Of a DNA stretch of 64,000 nucleotides, positions 44,083 through 52,659 are shown piece by piece. How positions within the stretch are numbered: the first letter of the stretch is position 1; each line of letters begins with the position of its first letter. The stretch is from Streptomyces sp. ISL-43 (GTDB lineage Bacteria; Actinomycetota; Actinomycetes; Streptomycetales; Streptomycetaceae), in the NCBI RefSeq assembly GCF_018614195.1, contig NZ_JAGGOT010000043.1, forward strand, positions 1 to 64,000, read 5' to 3'. The notes beneath the pieces were generated by a model, which had not been told where the DNA came from, did no database searches, and was given only the letters and a program-made list of their open reading frames with translations. Both the position numbers and the translations under genes were made by a program.

Positions 44083-46425
44083 TCAGGCCAAGTGCCGGTA
44101 CCGGCGGGCCGTCGACGAGCCGTCGTCGCGGGCGAGTTCGGCGTCCTCGAGGTTGCTGCGGACGGTCCGGGTGGTCGGGCTGCCGCTGCCCAGGCGCCTG
44201 AGGGCACTGGCGAGGGTCTCCTCGTACAGCGGGACGGCCCGGTCCAGGTCCCCCGCCATCTGGTACGCGCCCGCGAGGTTGTTGCGGGAGGCGATGATGT
44301 CGGGGTGATCGCCGCTCAGCACCCGCACCCGGTCGGCGAGGGTCTGCTCGTACAGCGGGACGGCCTGGCCGAGGTCTCCCGCCGACTCGTAGGCGTGCGC
44401 GAGGTCGTTGCGGGTGGCGAGGGTGTCGGGGTGATCGCCGCCCAGTACGCGCTCCCTGTCGGCGAGCGCCCGCTCGAACAGCTCGATGACCCGGTCCAGA
44501 TCGCCCGTGGACCGGTAGGCGTACGCGAGGTCGTTGCGGGTGGCGAGGGTGTCGGGGTGATCGCCGCCCAGTACGCGCTCCCTGTCGGCGAGCGCCCGCT
44601 CGTGCAGCGGGATGGCCCTGTTGAAGTCCCCCGCCGTCTGCAACGCGTATCCGAGGTGGTTCAGCGAGCGCAGGGTGTCGGGGTGGTCGTCGCCGAGCAC
44701 CGCCTCCCGGTCGGCCAGCGTCCGCTCGAACAGCTCCACGGCCCGGTCCAGGTCCCCCGCCAGCTGATGGGTGTAGGCGAGGTAGTGCCGGGTGGTGAGG
44801 GTGTCGGGGTGGTCGTCGCCCAGCACCGCTCCCCGGTCGGCCAGCGTCTGCTCGAACAGCTGCACCGCCCGGTCCAGCTCCCCCGCTGACCGGTGGACGT
44901 AGGCGAGGTGGTTGCGGGTGGCGAGGGTGTCGGGGTGATCGTGGCCCAGCAGGCGTTCCCTGTCGGCCAATGCGCGCTTGGCGTACAGGGCGGCCCGGTT
45001 GAGCTGCCCTTGACCGTTCAGGAAGCAGGACGACTCGTACAGCAGGACGGCACTGCTCTCATCGTCCTGCTCCGGGGTGGTGGCGGCCATCAGCGCGTCG
45101 ACGTGCGGAATGAGGGTCTGCCACCGGGACCACCCGCCCACGTTGGTGGTCGGGGCATCGGGCAGTGCGTGGAGGAGCAGGGCAGTGGCCCGGGCGCGGG
45201 CGGTGGCGGTGGCTTCGGGAGTGCGGTGGGGATCGGCGCCGGGGCCGGTCTGCGGGTCCGGGGTGCGGGCGACGGCCTGGACGAGCCGGTGCGTGGCGAC
45301 GGTCTCGGGACCCAGGGTGATCATGCTGTAGCTGTACAGGAGCCCGAGGGCTTCGTCGACCGTCGGCGAGTCCTCTTCGTCGGGGCTTTCGAGGAGGTCG
45401 CGGGGCACGTTGTCCGGGGCGAGGAAGGACAGGACGCTCAACAGGTCCACGGCGTAGGGGTTGGTGAGCGCGATGGTGTCCAGGGTGATGCGCCAGATGC
45501 GGGCGATGGTGCGGGCGTGGGCACCGCCTCCGGCGGGGGTGGCGAACATCCGGGCGGGGCGGCTGGCGAGTTGGGCGAGATACCGGGCGTGAGTGGTCTG
45601 GTTGTGCTGGATGTAGGCGCCGGCCTGTTCCAAGGCCAAGGGGAGGAAGCCGAGTTCGGCTGCGAGGTGCGCGGCGTCCTCACGATCTCGTTCGCCGGTC
45701 CGGCCGGTGATGTTGACCAGGAGTTCCACGGCGGCGTCGGGAGCAAGTACGTCCAGGGCAATGGGGTGGGTGGTCAAGTGGTGCCATCCAATAGCGCGAC
45801 GAGTGGTGATCAGATGGTGGCCGCCGGCGAGCTGGCCGATGAGTGGGGAAACGTGGTCGGGATGTTCCGCATTGTCCACGATCAACAGCCATCCGGGGTG
45901 GGCCTGAAGCCAGCCGGTGGCCCATTGTGCGTGGTCCTCGGTCGTGGTGTCGGGGAGGCTTCGCCGGGCCGGGTGCAGGCGGAGGGCCAGTTCCGCGAGC
46001 CCGGTGTCCATCGTCTCGGGGCTCGATGCGGTGAGCCACCACACGACCGTGTACTGGTCACGGTGGGTATGGGCGTAATGCAGGGCAAGGGTGCTCTTTC
46101 CGACTCCGCCGAGGCCGTGGACGGTCTGCGTCACGACGGCGGCGGTCCCCTGCATGGCGGTCCACAGTCTCCTCATGTCGTCATCTCGACCGAAAAAGAG
46201 AGCACTGGCGGGCAGGGGAAGGTTGTTCAGTCCCGCGGAAGCCGCCACTTCGGCAGGTGACAAGAACGCCTCGCGCGGCAGTATCTGGGTGCGCGCGTCG
46301 ATGCTCGCGCGGTCACCCGTGCTGATAACCCCGCCGTTCACGCCGGCGGCCACGGACCGCGGACCCGAGGCCTCGCCGGACTGCGCGGGCGCTGGGGGCT
46401 CCAGCCCCGGGACGGGAGTGGTCAC
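44083..46425 (-). CDS. NLR-like NB-ARC/TPR ATPase with N-terminal amyloid-type motif
   Basis: A 780-residue STAND protein. Residues about 17-42 carry SGPRSVAAGVNGGVISTGDR, a copy of the motif ending the upstream small protein. The NB-ARC domain (about 78-370) has Walker A GLGGVGKSTLAL, Walker B GWLLIVDNAEHPD, sensor-like LITTRR and GFLPLALEQAG (GLPL-type). Six complete 42-residue kinesin-light-chain-type TPRs plus a degenerate seventh follow (about 495-765), with GDDHPDTLATRN-type cores. Such proteins oligomerise on trigger binding and signal through the N-terminal motif. The start is GTG 46425, overlapping the small gene by GTGA. It converges with the MacB operon 18 bases away. Confidence 0.9.
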   Translation of the reverse strand: MTTPVPGLEPPAPAQSGEASGPRSVAAGVNGGVISTGDRASIDARTQILPREAFLSPAEVAASAGLNNLPLPASALFFGRDDDMRRLWTAMQGTAAVVTQTVHGLGGVGKSTLALHYAHTHRDQYTVVWWLTASSPETMDTGLAELALRLHPARRSLPDTTTEDHAQWATGWLQAHPGWLLIVDNAEHPDHVSPLIGQLAGGHHLITTRRAIGWHHLTTHPIALDVLAPDAAVELLVNITGRTGERDREDAAHLAAELGFLPLALEQAGAYIQHNQTTHARYLAQLASRPARMFATPAGGGAHARTIARIWRITLDTIALTNPYAVDLLSVLSFLAPDNVPRDLLESPDEEDSPTVDEALGLLYSYSMITLGPETVATHRLVQAVARTPDPQTGPGADPHRTPEATATARARATALLLHALPDAPTTNVGGWSRWQTLIPHVDALMAATTPEQDDESSAVLLYESSCFLNGQGQLNRAALYAKRALADRERLLGHDHPDTLATRNHLAYVHRSAGELDRAVQLFEQTLADRGAVLGDDHPDTLTTRHYLAYTHQLAGDLDRAVELFERTLADREAVLGDDHPDTLRSLNHLGYALQTAGDFNRAIPLHERALADRERVLGGDHPDTLATRNDLAYAYRSTGDLDRVIELFERALADRERVLGGDHPDTLATRNDLAHAYESAGDLGQAVPLYEQTLADRVRVLSGDHPDIIASRNNLAGAYQMAGDLDRAVPLYEETLASALRRLGSGSPTTRTVRSNLEDAELARDDGSSTARRYRHLA
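44398..44476. repeat. Perfect 79-base TPR repeat, copy 1
   Basis: Identical to 44524-44602, offset exactly 126 bases, one TPR unit. Other units of the array show lower but clear identity, so the array is being homogenised. Confidence 0.9.
44524..44602. repeat. Perfect 79-base TPR repeat, copy 2
   Basis: Partner of 44398-44476 inside the NLR-like gene. Unequal exchange here would change the TPR count in frame. Confidence 0.9.
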
Positions 46426-46826
46426 CGCTGTAAGCGGGCGTTGTCGCCGGTGCTGATGATCCCCGAGCTGTCCCGGACGGCCACGGAGCGTTCGCCGGAG
46501 GCGGTGATGTTCACGCCCGCGCCGCCCAGGAGCAGGGCGAGGTCGCCGGCCAGGCCGGCGTCCGCGGCCAGGGCCTTCCTGATCTGGACACGCAATGCGG
46601 CCTGGACATCGGGGTCGTCGGGCGATTCCGCCATGTCGGCGAGGGCTTGCCCGATACCGGGACGGCCGGCTTCCCGGTGCCAGATGCGCTGCAGGATGCG
46701 CTGCCCGAGCGTGAGCGTGGCGTCCGCGGTGGCGTCGGTCGCCCGGGTGAACACGGCCGTGCCGTAGGCGCCGGCCGCGGCGGTGACATAGGGCGTGATC
46801 TCGTTGGCTATCGTCAGCACGTCCAT
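46422..46826 (-). CDS. Small Bell-like effector with C-terminal amyloid-type motif
   Basis: A 134-residue protein. The N-terminal ~75 residues are helical with an amphipathic to hydrophobic first helix (TPYVTAAAGAYGTAVF), then QRILQRIWHREAG. This fits the HeLo-like bacterial (Bell) membrane-targeting domain, judged by pattern only. After a linker helix the C-terminus reads TASGERSVAVRDSSGIISTG and then DNARLQR. The same pattern stands at the N-terminus of the NLR-like protein encoded next, with a GTGA overlap that couples their translation. Shared motifs of this type mark bacterial amyloid signalling pairs: the receptor templates the effector's motif and the effector attacks the membrane. The ATG at 46826 is preceded by GGGGGCGG. 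Confidence 0.78.
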   Translation of the reverse strand: MDVLTIANEITPYVTAAAGAYGTAVFTRATDATADATLTLGQRILQRIWHREAGRPGIGQALADMAESPDDPDVQAALRVQIRKALAADAGLAGDLALLLGGAGVNITASGERSVAVRDSSGIISTGDNARLQR

Positions 46827-46860
46827 ACCGCCCCCGTCGCAGTGTTACGGCACGTCAGAT

Positions 46861-46874
46861 ATCGGTGGACCGAT
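46861..46874. promoter_or_regulatory. Palindrome upstream of the NLR module
   Basis: ATCGGT-GG-ACCGAT is a perfect 6+2+6 palindrome, 35 bases before the small effector start. On the minus strand a TAACAC box lies between it and the gene, where a -10 would be, so the palindrome would overlap the -35 region as an operator. Confidence 0.45.
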
Positions 46875-47130
46875 GATGCCATCCCGGGGCTTCGCACAAG
46901 AGGCATCGGCACTACCGAATTGCCTCGGACGGCTGCACCGGCGAATTCCCCGAGAAATGAGTGACTGAAGTGATGGCGTGAGGCTTCAGGTATTACTGGC
47001 GCCTCGCGATGCTTTCGGGGCCGGAGTTTCCAACCCATTTCCCTCAGGCGGCAGCCTGAAGACGTCCCGGAAGAAATGAACTCGGCCTGTCGTTGCGGAA
47101 AGGGAAGAGAGGCCCGGGCTCCTGTCGTGC
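46875..47130. other. Rest of the 304-base gap before the NLR module
   Basis: The region between the PucR-type gene end and the NLR module is less GC-rich than its surroundings. It holds one small hairpin, TCAGGC-GGCA-GCCTGA (47044-47059), perhaps the PucR-type gene's terminator. No further gene was supported. Confidence 0.45.
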
Positions 47131-48336
47131 TCACCGCCTGCCCGTGGGCGGGCCGCTTCGGCGGGCCGCGTCGTGGGCCGTGAGGGCGGCCGCCAGGTGG
47201 CGCGCGTCCGCCGGGTCGGTGGCGTCGCGGCCGGTGAGCAGACGGATGCGGCCGAGGCGGTAGGTCAGGGTGTTGCGGTGGACGGTGAGGGCGTCGGCCG
47301 CCTCGGTGCGCCGGTAGCCCGCGGCGATGAACTCCCGCAGGGTGGCGAGCAGATGGGGCTGCCCGTCGAGGGGTTCGAGGGTGCGGGCGAGCGCGTCGCG
47401 GGCGGGGCCCGGCCGCACGAGCTGGTACTCGACCGCCAGGTCGGCCAGCCGGTAGAGCCCCGAAGGTCGGCCCAAGTCCTCTGCCAGTGCGAGGACTTCG
47501 GAGGCTTCCGCCTGGGCTACCGGGATCTCGGCGTGGTCCTCGGCGGTGGCGGCCGCCGCCGTGCAGCGCAGTTCGGCCGCCGCGTCGAGCCGCCCGAGCA
47601 GCCGCCGGGTCGCGCCGTCCTGCCCGAGCGGGACGAGCAGCACTCCCCCGTCGCCCTTGAAGGTGGCCAACACCTCGGGATTCCGGTCGAGTTCGGAGCG
47701 CACGGCCCGCAGGATGCGGGTCGTCGCGCTCCCGGGGGCCTCCGGGAGCCGCAGGACGACCACGTCGTACCGCTCGGCCAGCGTGCGCCCGTACCGCTCC
47801 GCCGCACGCCGGGCCGGACGGCCGGCGAGCAGGACACCGGCGAGGTTGCGGCCGTGCTCGCGCTGTTCCCAGTCGAGGTCGGCCTGTTCCCTCAGGTACG
47901 CCTCGGCGACCTTGGGCATGACCTCGCCGAGGAAGGCGAGCAGACCGGTGACCAGCGCGTACGGGTCTGCGGCGGGTTCGGGGCCGGCCATCGCGAGCTC
48001 CCAGGCCTGGCGGGCGCCGATCGGGTAGACCCGTAGCACCGCTTCCAGGGGTACGCCGTCCCTGGCCCGTTCGGCGCCCCAGGCGATGGGCGCGGCCAGT
48101 TCGTGTTCGGCCGGCGGGCGCCCTTCGGCGACGGTGGTGAGGAACAGTCTCAGTACCGCTTCGGTGTTCGCGACGAGGTCGCCGCCGAGGATGCTGTCGG
48201 GCAGCAGCCGGTAGGCGGGGATCGCCGTGGTGAGGCGGGCGACGGTGGCGGCGGCGATCTCCGGCACCCGGGGCAGCAGGGACGCGGCGAACCCGGGCGC
48301 CCCCGGTTCGCGCTCGCGTTGGGCTTCCTCGTCCAT
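47131..48336 (-). CDS. PucR/CdaR-type transcriptional regulator
   Basis: A 401-residue regulator. The N-terminal half is a RsbT-coregulator-like or GGDEF-like sensor segment (LPDSILGGDLVANTEAVLRL, then EGVPLEAVL-like RDGVPLEAVLRVYPIGARQA). The C-terminus is the PucR helix-turn-helix: LREFIAAGYRRTEAADALTV then HRNTLTYRLGRIRLLTG. ATG 48336 was chosen; a longer frame to 48417 overlaps the likely promoter. It is divergent from the lipase gene, which is its most likely target. Confidence 0.88.
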   Translation of the reverse strand: MDEEAQREREPGAPGFAASLLPRVPEIAAATVARLTTAIPAYRLLPDSILGGDLVANTEAVLRLFLTTVAEGRPPAEHELAAPIAWGAERARDGVPLEAVLRVYPIGARQAWELAMAGPEPAADPYALVTGLLAFLGEVMPKVAEAYLREQADLDWEQREHGRNLAGVLLAGRPARRAAERYGRTLAERYDVVVLRLPEAPGSATTRILRAVRSELDRNPEVLATFKGDGGVLLVPLGQDGATRRLLGRLDAAAELRCTAAAATAEDHAEIPVAQAEASEVLALAEDLGRPSGLYRLADLAVEYQLVRPGPARDALARTLEPLDGQPHLLATLREFIAAGYRRTEAADALTVHRNTLTYRLGRIRLLTGRDATDPADARHLAAALTAHDAARRSGPPTGRR

Positions 48337-48463
48337 TCCCGCATTGTCGCCGTGCACAAACGCGGGAGGAAGCTTCTGCGCGTACCGCCAGGGGACACCA
48401 GCGGTGCGCCGGAGCATTCTGTGCAGTCCGACCAGGCGTCACACCCCCGTCAGGAGATGTCGT

Positions 48464-49384
48464 ATGGCACACAGCACCCGTGCGTCGCGGACCCGCCGAT
48501 GGCTCGCCAGGGCCGGCCTCCCGCTGGCCCTCCTGCTCGGCTCCGCCTTCCCGGCGCACGCCGCCGCCGACGGCGTCGCGGCGGGCGGCGTCGCAGCGGG
48601 CGGCGTCGCAGCGGGCGGCGTCAACGACTTCTCCTGCCGGCCGAGCTCCTCCCACCCCGAGCCGGTGGTGCTGCTGCACGGCACCTTCGCGACCTGGTAC
48701 GAGGACCTCAACTTCCTCCAGGCCGACCTGGCCGCCCGCGGCTACTGCACCTTCGCCCTGACCTACGGCGCCTACGACGGCTTCCCGCTGGTCGGCGGGC
48801 TGAAGCCGGTCGCCGTCTCCAACCTGGAGATCAAGGAGTACGTGGAGAAGGTGCGCGGCGCGACCGGCGCCGCGCAGGTGTCCGTCGTGGGCCACTCCGA
48901 GGGCGGGCTCCAGGCCCTCTACCTGGCGAAGACGCAGGGCATCCAACCGCACATCAAGGCCGTCGTCGCCATCGCTCCCCCGACCCACGGCACCAACGCA
49001 GCCGGCCTCCTGGACCTGGGCGACAGGCTGCTCGGGCGCCAGACCATGGAGCAGATCGTGACCAGCGTCGGCATCCCCGTGCTGGCCGACGAGGTCCCCG
49101 GAGGTCCGGCCATCGTGGCGCTCAACGACGGCCCGGTGGCCCAGCCCGGGATCTCCTACACCATCATCTCCTCGCGCTACGACGAGCTCGTGACCCCGAC
49201 CGAGACGGCGTTCGTCCGCGAGCCGGGGGTCAGGAACCAGTACGTGCAGGACTACTGCCCCTTCGACCCGGTCGGCCACATCGGCGAGGCCTACGACCTC
49301 AACGTCTGGCACATGGTGCGCAACGGCCTCGACCCGCGCCGCGCCACGCCGATCCTGGTGTGCGCGGTGGGCTCGCCCGGCTAG
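48464..49384 (+). CDS. Secreted lipase (alpha/beta hydrolase)
   Basis: A 306-residue secreted lipase. The signal peptide (LARAGLPLALLLGSAFPAHA) is followed by a Val-Ala-Ala-Gly-Gly tandem repeat. The nucleophile elbow is VVGHSEGGLQ (Ser at about 146). The oxyanion region is VVLLHGTFATWYED, Asp of the triad is in SSRYDELVTP, and His in DPVGHIGEAYD. The actinobacterial class I.7-type lipases hydrolyse short and medium acyl esters outside the cell. ATG 48464 has AGGAG upstream. Divergent to the PucR-type regulator and followed by a convergent aldo-keto reductase. Confidence 0.9.
   Translation: MAHSTRASRTRRWLARAGLPLALLLGSAFPAHAAADGVAAGGVAAGGVAAGGVNDFSCRPSSSHPEPVVLLHGTFATWYEDLNFLQADLAARGYCTFALTYGAYDGFPLVGGLKPVAVSNLEIKEYVEKVRGATGAAQVSVVGHSEGGLQALYLAKTQGIQPHIKAVVAIAPPTHGTNAAGLLDLGDRLLGRQTMEQIVTSVGIPVLADEVPGGPAIVALNDGPVAQPGISYTIISSRYDELVTPTETAFVREPGVRNQYVQDYCPFDPVGHIGEAYDLNVWHMVRNGLDPRRATPILVCAVGSPG
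48575..48619. repeat. Three tandem 15-base units in the lipase gene
   Basis: The unit GTCGCAGCGGGCGGC (first copy with one base change) occurs three times and codes Val-Ala-Ala-Gly-Gly each time. It lies directly after the signal peptide, so copy number could vary without harming the enzyme core. Confidence 0.85.
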
Positions 49385-49414
49385 ACCTCCCGGACCGGGC
49401 ACGGCACGGCCGCC

Positions 49415-50374
49415 TTACGGGAGCGGCGCGCCCCGGGCCGTCAGCCACAGCGAGTACCACTCCTCGTGGCTGAGGTCGGGGGCGCGCAGCGCCGCGTCGC
49501 GGCAGGCGCGGATGCGATCCGGGCGGCCCGTGCCGACGATGGGGGCGATCCGGGCCGGGTGGCGCTGCAGCCACCACAGCAGGATCGTCTCCGGTGTCGT
49601 GTCCTTCGCCTTGGCCAGGGTCTGCAGGAGTTCGGCGGTGGCGTGCTCCCGTACGCTCTCCTGCCGTCCGGTGAAGCGGCCTTGGGCCAGCGCTCCCCAG
49701 GCCTGGATGCGGACTCCGTTGGCCACGCAGTACTCCACGGTGCCGGCCGGGAAGCCGACGGAGGCCGCGGCCGGGGTGTTCACGAGGACTCCGTCCTCGA
49801 GCCAGTCGCGCCGGTCCAGGCTCATTTCCAGCTGGTTGGCGACGAGCGGGAAATCCAGGTGGCGTTGCAGCTGGGCGCTCTGCGCGGCGTTCATGTTGGA
49901 GACGCCGAACTCCCTTACGAGGCCTTGCCGGCGCAGTGAGGTGAGGGCCTCGGCGGTCTCCCGCGGATCGGCCAACGGGTCGGGCCGGTGCAGGAGCAGG
50001 ACGTCGATGACGTCGGTGCGCAGCCGGGTGAGGCTCTCCTCGACGCGGCGGGTGACGGTGGCGCCCCGCAGGTCGTACATGCCGGGGCGCTCGCCCTCGG
50101 CGAGGCGGATCCCGCACTTGGTCTGGAGCGTGACGCGCTCTCGCAGACCCGGGGTGCGGGCGAGCACCTCGCCGAAGACGGCTTCCGCCTTTCCGTGCCG
50201 GTAGATGTCGGCGTGGTCGAACATGGTGATGCCGCTGTCGAGGGCGGCCTCGATCACCGCCTCGGCCTCGTCTATGTCCTCGGCCCGGTACGGGCCGGGC
50301 TCCCAGCTGCCGCCGAGAGCCATACAGCCGTAGATCAACCGGGTGTCGCCTGTCACTGATGCCGTGATCGCCAT
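49415..50374 (-). CDS. Aldo/keto reductase
   Basis: A 319-residue NADPH-dependent reductase with a TIM barrel. The catalytic set is Asp and Tyr in FDHADIYRHGKAE, Lys in VTLQTKCGI, and His in VLLLHRPDP. The cofactor segments IVGTGRPDRIRAC and GVSNMNAAQ are present. The closest group is the YdhF-type oxidoreductases. It has no signal peptide and starts at ATG 50374. It lies 9 bases from the end of the peroxidase gene on the same strand, which may be a shared transcript. The substrate is unknown. Confidence 0.92.
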   Translation of the reverse strand: MAITASVTGDTRLIYGCMALGGSWEPGPYRAEDIDEAEAVIEAALDSGITMFDHADIYRHGKAEAVFGEVLARTPGLRERVTLQTKCGIRLAEGERPGMYDLRGATVTRRVEESLTRLRTDVIDVLLLHRPDPLADPRETAEALTSLRRQGLVREFGVSNMNAAQSAQLQRHLDFPLVANQLEMSLDRRDWLEDGVLVNTPAAASVGFPAGTVEYCVANGVRIQAWGALAQGRFTGRQESVREHATAELLQTLAKAKDTTPETILLWWLQRHPARIAPIVGTGRPDRIRACRDAALRAPDLSHEEWYSLWLTARGAPLP

Positions 50375-50383
50375 GCGTTCACC

Positions 50384-52378
50384 CTACGAGGCGGACGCCT
50401 TCCACAGCACCCGGTCACCGTCCACGATCACCAACTCCCCGGCGGGGCGGAGCAGCAGCCGCGCGCCCGGGTGGCCGGTGGTGCCGCTCGACCAGGCCGG
50501 GCGGCCTTCGGCGGTGCGCAGGACCAGTTCGCCGTCCTGGGTGAAGACGGCGTTTTGGCCGGCGCCGCCGCTGTCGCTGTGCCACCTACGGCGGCCCTCG
50601 CCGTCGAGCAGGACGAGGTCGCCGGCGCTGTCGAGGGTCAGGCGGACCTTGCCCGCGTCGAGGACGTCGCCGGCGCGCAGGACGGAGCCGGTGTGGAACT
50701 CGATGGAGTCGTCGAGTTCTCCGGTGGCCAGGGCGCGCAGGACGGGCAGGGAGGGGCTGAAGGCGTAGACCGCGCCCTCGGTGCGCACGAACCGGCCGAA
50801 GTAGAGGGTGTCGGCCCGGCTGCCGCTCTCGGAGGGGGTCTCGAAGGCGCAGGGCGAGTCCGGGCCGAGTACGGGGTCGGCGCCGGTGCGGGGGTTGCGG
50901 CCGGGCGGGAAGTCCGTCTCGTTCAGCCACTTGCGCGCCACCAGCTCGAACTGCCCCACCAGGTCCGCCTGGTGGCAGACGAAGAGCAGTCCGCGCGAGG
51001 CCTCAGGGCCGTGGTCGGTGCCCAAGTCGGGGTCGTAGACGGGGCCGTACGGGATTCCGCGCCGCATCAGGCGGCGCCCGTCGAGCTCCGCCTGCGCCAA
51101 CGGGGGGCGGCCCGGGGTGAGGACGAGGCCGCCGCGCGGGTTGCCCTTGCGGATGTGGGCGAACAGCGGCATCCGCCAGCCGTGCGGGTCCGCGCTGTAG
51201 TCGAGCGTGGCGTCGGGGTCCTCCCCGGGCTTTGGGAGCCGTTCGGCGGCGGGGCAGAGGGCGACGGGCATCCCGCCCGGCCAGCGGCCCATCATCCGGG
51301 CCCCGAGCCACTCCCGGCCGGCGTCGGCGGGCGCGGAGCCGGCGCGCTGGAGTTCCGCGAGGCGCAGGGCGACCTGCGTCCACCAGCCGGGCACGTCCTG
51401 CGCGAGGCGGCGTACGACCTGGAAGGCTCCGCCGGTGGCCCAGGCGGGCAGGGCGGTGGGCCGCTGCCCGACCCGCTCGGGCCCGACGACGAACTCTCCG
51501 GCGGGGATCAGCCGGGTGCCCGGTTTGCCGAGCACGGTGGTGCCGGTGGCCGGGTCGGGCTCGTCGAAGCCCCGTACGCCGGGCTGGCTGATGCAGTCGG
51601 CGAAGCCGAAGTGCTCGTGTCCACGCAGTTTCCCGGGGAGGGTGGCGCCGTCCTGCCGGAAGAGGACCGTCGCACCGGCCTCGACCGCGGCGTCGCGGTG
51701 TCCGGCGACGGCGGTGGCCAGCCGTTCGGGGTCGTCGGCGGCCACGGTGAGGACGGCGTGCACCGCGCGCCCTGGCTCCTCGGCGCCGAAGAGCCAGGAC
51801 TGCGGGGCGCTGGTGCCGGTGTCGCCGAGGTCCCGCGCGCGGGCCGCGGCGCCTTGCGTGAAGGCCTCGGCATTGGAGCCGGCCGGGGCGGCGGGGAAAG
51901 GTTCCCTGCCGGCGAACAGGCGCAGCCCCGGATGGGTGAGGCTGAGCCCGGTCCACAGGCCGGACATGGATGCGGGGTCGATGCCGCCGGCGCGCCGGCG
52001 GGCCTTGCTGAAGGCCTTGTTGAAGCGCGCCACTTCCTCCGTGGTGGAGATCGAGGGCAGCAGGCGGTTCAGCCACCGGCGGGCCTTGCCGGCGTCGCGG
52101 AAGTGGAGGAAGAGGAGGCAGGCGTGGTCCTTGCGGAATCCGGCGAGGATGTCGCCCTGGCTGTGGCGGTCGGTGCGCAGCGGGAGCGGCTCGGGGGCGG
52201 CCGCCCGCAAGTGTTCCGCGGCCGGCGCCGCCGGCGAGGCGGAGGCCGGTGCGGCCCACGCCGCCGGGGCGAGGTTCGCGGTGATGCCGGCGGCGGCGAA
52301 GGCCGCGGTCCGGACCACGGTCCTGCGAGCGGGTCCGGCGTGGGGGCAGCCAGGGGACGGCGACGGGGCGGGGGCCAT
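50384..52378 (-). CDS. Tat-secreted DyP-type peroxidase fused to a B-lectin domain
   Basis: A 664-residue secreted haem peroxidase. A twin-arginine signal (ARRTVVRTAAFAAAG) precedes the DyP fold (about 70-530). The proximal His is in FAHIRKGNPRG and the distal Arg in ASRGLLFVCHQ. The usual GxxDG motif reads GFADC: catalytic Asp261 is kept but the Gly is Cys262, which is unusual. The last ~110 residues are a bulb-type (B-lectin) domain with repeated LDSAGDLVLLDGEG and LLLRPAGELVIVDGD units that may bind mannose-rich glycans. ATG 52378 has GGAG upstream. It could oxidise aromatic or lignin-like polymers held by the lectin. Confidence 0.9.
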   Translation of the reverse strand: MAPAPSPSPGCPHAGPARRTVVRTAAFAAAGITANLAPAAWAAPASASPAAPAAEHLRAAAPEPLPLRTDRHSQGDILAGFRKDHACLLFLHFRDAGKARRWLNRLLPSISTTEEVARFNKAFSKARRRAGGIDPASMSGLWTGLSLTHPGLRLFAGREPFPAAPAGSNAEAFTQGAAARARDLGDTGTSAPQSWLFGAEEPGRAVHAVLTVAADDPERLATAVAGHRDAAVEAGATVLFRQDGATLPGKLRGHEHFGFADCISQPGVRGFDEPDPATGTTVLGKPGTRLIPAGEFVVGPERVGQRPTALPAWATGGAFQVVRRLAQDVPGWWTQVALRLAELQRAGSAPADAGREWLGARMMGRWPGGMPVALCPAAERLPKPGEDPDATLDYSADPHGWRMPLFAHIRKGNPRGGLVLTPGRPPLAQAELDGRRLMRRGIPYGPVYDPDLGTDHGPEASRGLLFVCHQADLVGQFELVARKWLNETDFPPGRNPRTGADPVLGPDSPCAFETPSESGSRADTLYFGRFVRTEGAVYAFSPSLPVLRALATGELDDSIEFHTGSVLRAGDVLDAGKVRLTLDSAGDLVLLDGEGRRRWHSDSGGAGQNAVFTQDGELVLRTAEGRPAWSSGTTGHPGARLLLRPAGELVIVDGDRVLWKASAS

Positions 52379-52561
52379 CGGCTTACTCCAGGGGGAAGGG
52401 GTGTGCGGGCAAGTGCGGGAGCGGGGCGAGGAAGGCGGGTGGAGGCGGGGGGACGGATTCAGCGGCGCGGCGTAGGTGTTCGGCGGCGCCTGGAGGGTGA
52501 GGGCGCCGCCCGCGTGCCGCTTGACGCGCGGTTCCACGTGGCGCCGGCTGGTGTCGACCGC

Positions 52562-52640
52562 GTGCGTGGCGATGGTGGGTGCGAGCAGCGCGGCCCGGGT
52601 GCGTGGCGATGGATGGGCGCGAGCAGCACGGGCGGCCCGG
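52562..52640. repeat. Imperfect tandem duplication, unit about 37-40 bases
   Basis: GTGCGTGGCGATGG starts both copies (52562 and 52599), followed by similar GCGAGCAGC and GGCCCGG blocks. It marks a region of sequence decay between the peroxidase and the pseudogene. Confidence 0.6.
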
Positions 52641-52659
52641 CTTGGTCGGGGGGGGGTGC

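Noticed and set aside
48337..48463. TGCACA/TGTGCA inverted half-sites between the PucR-type regulator and the lipase.
   Set aside because: The halves are over 60 bases apart and only six bases long, so chance occurrence is likely.
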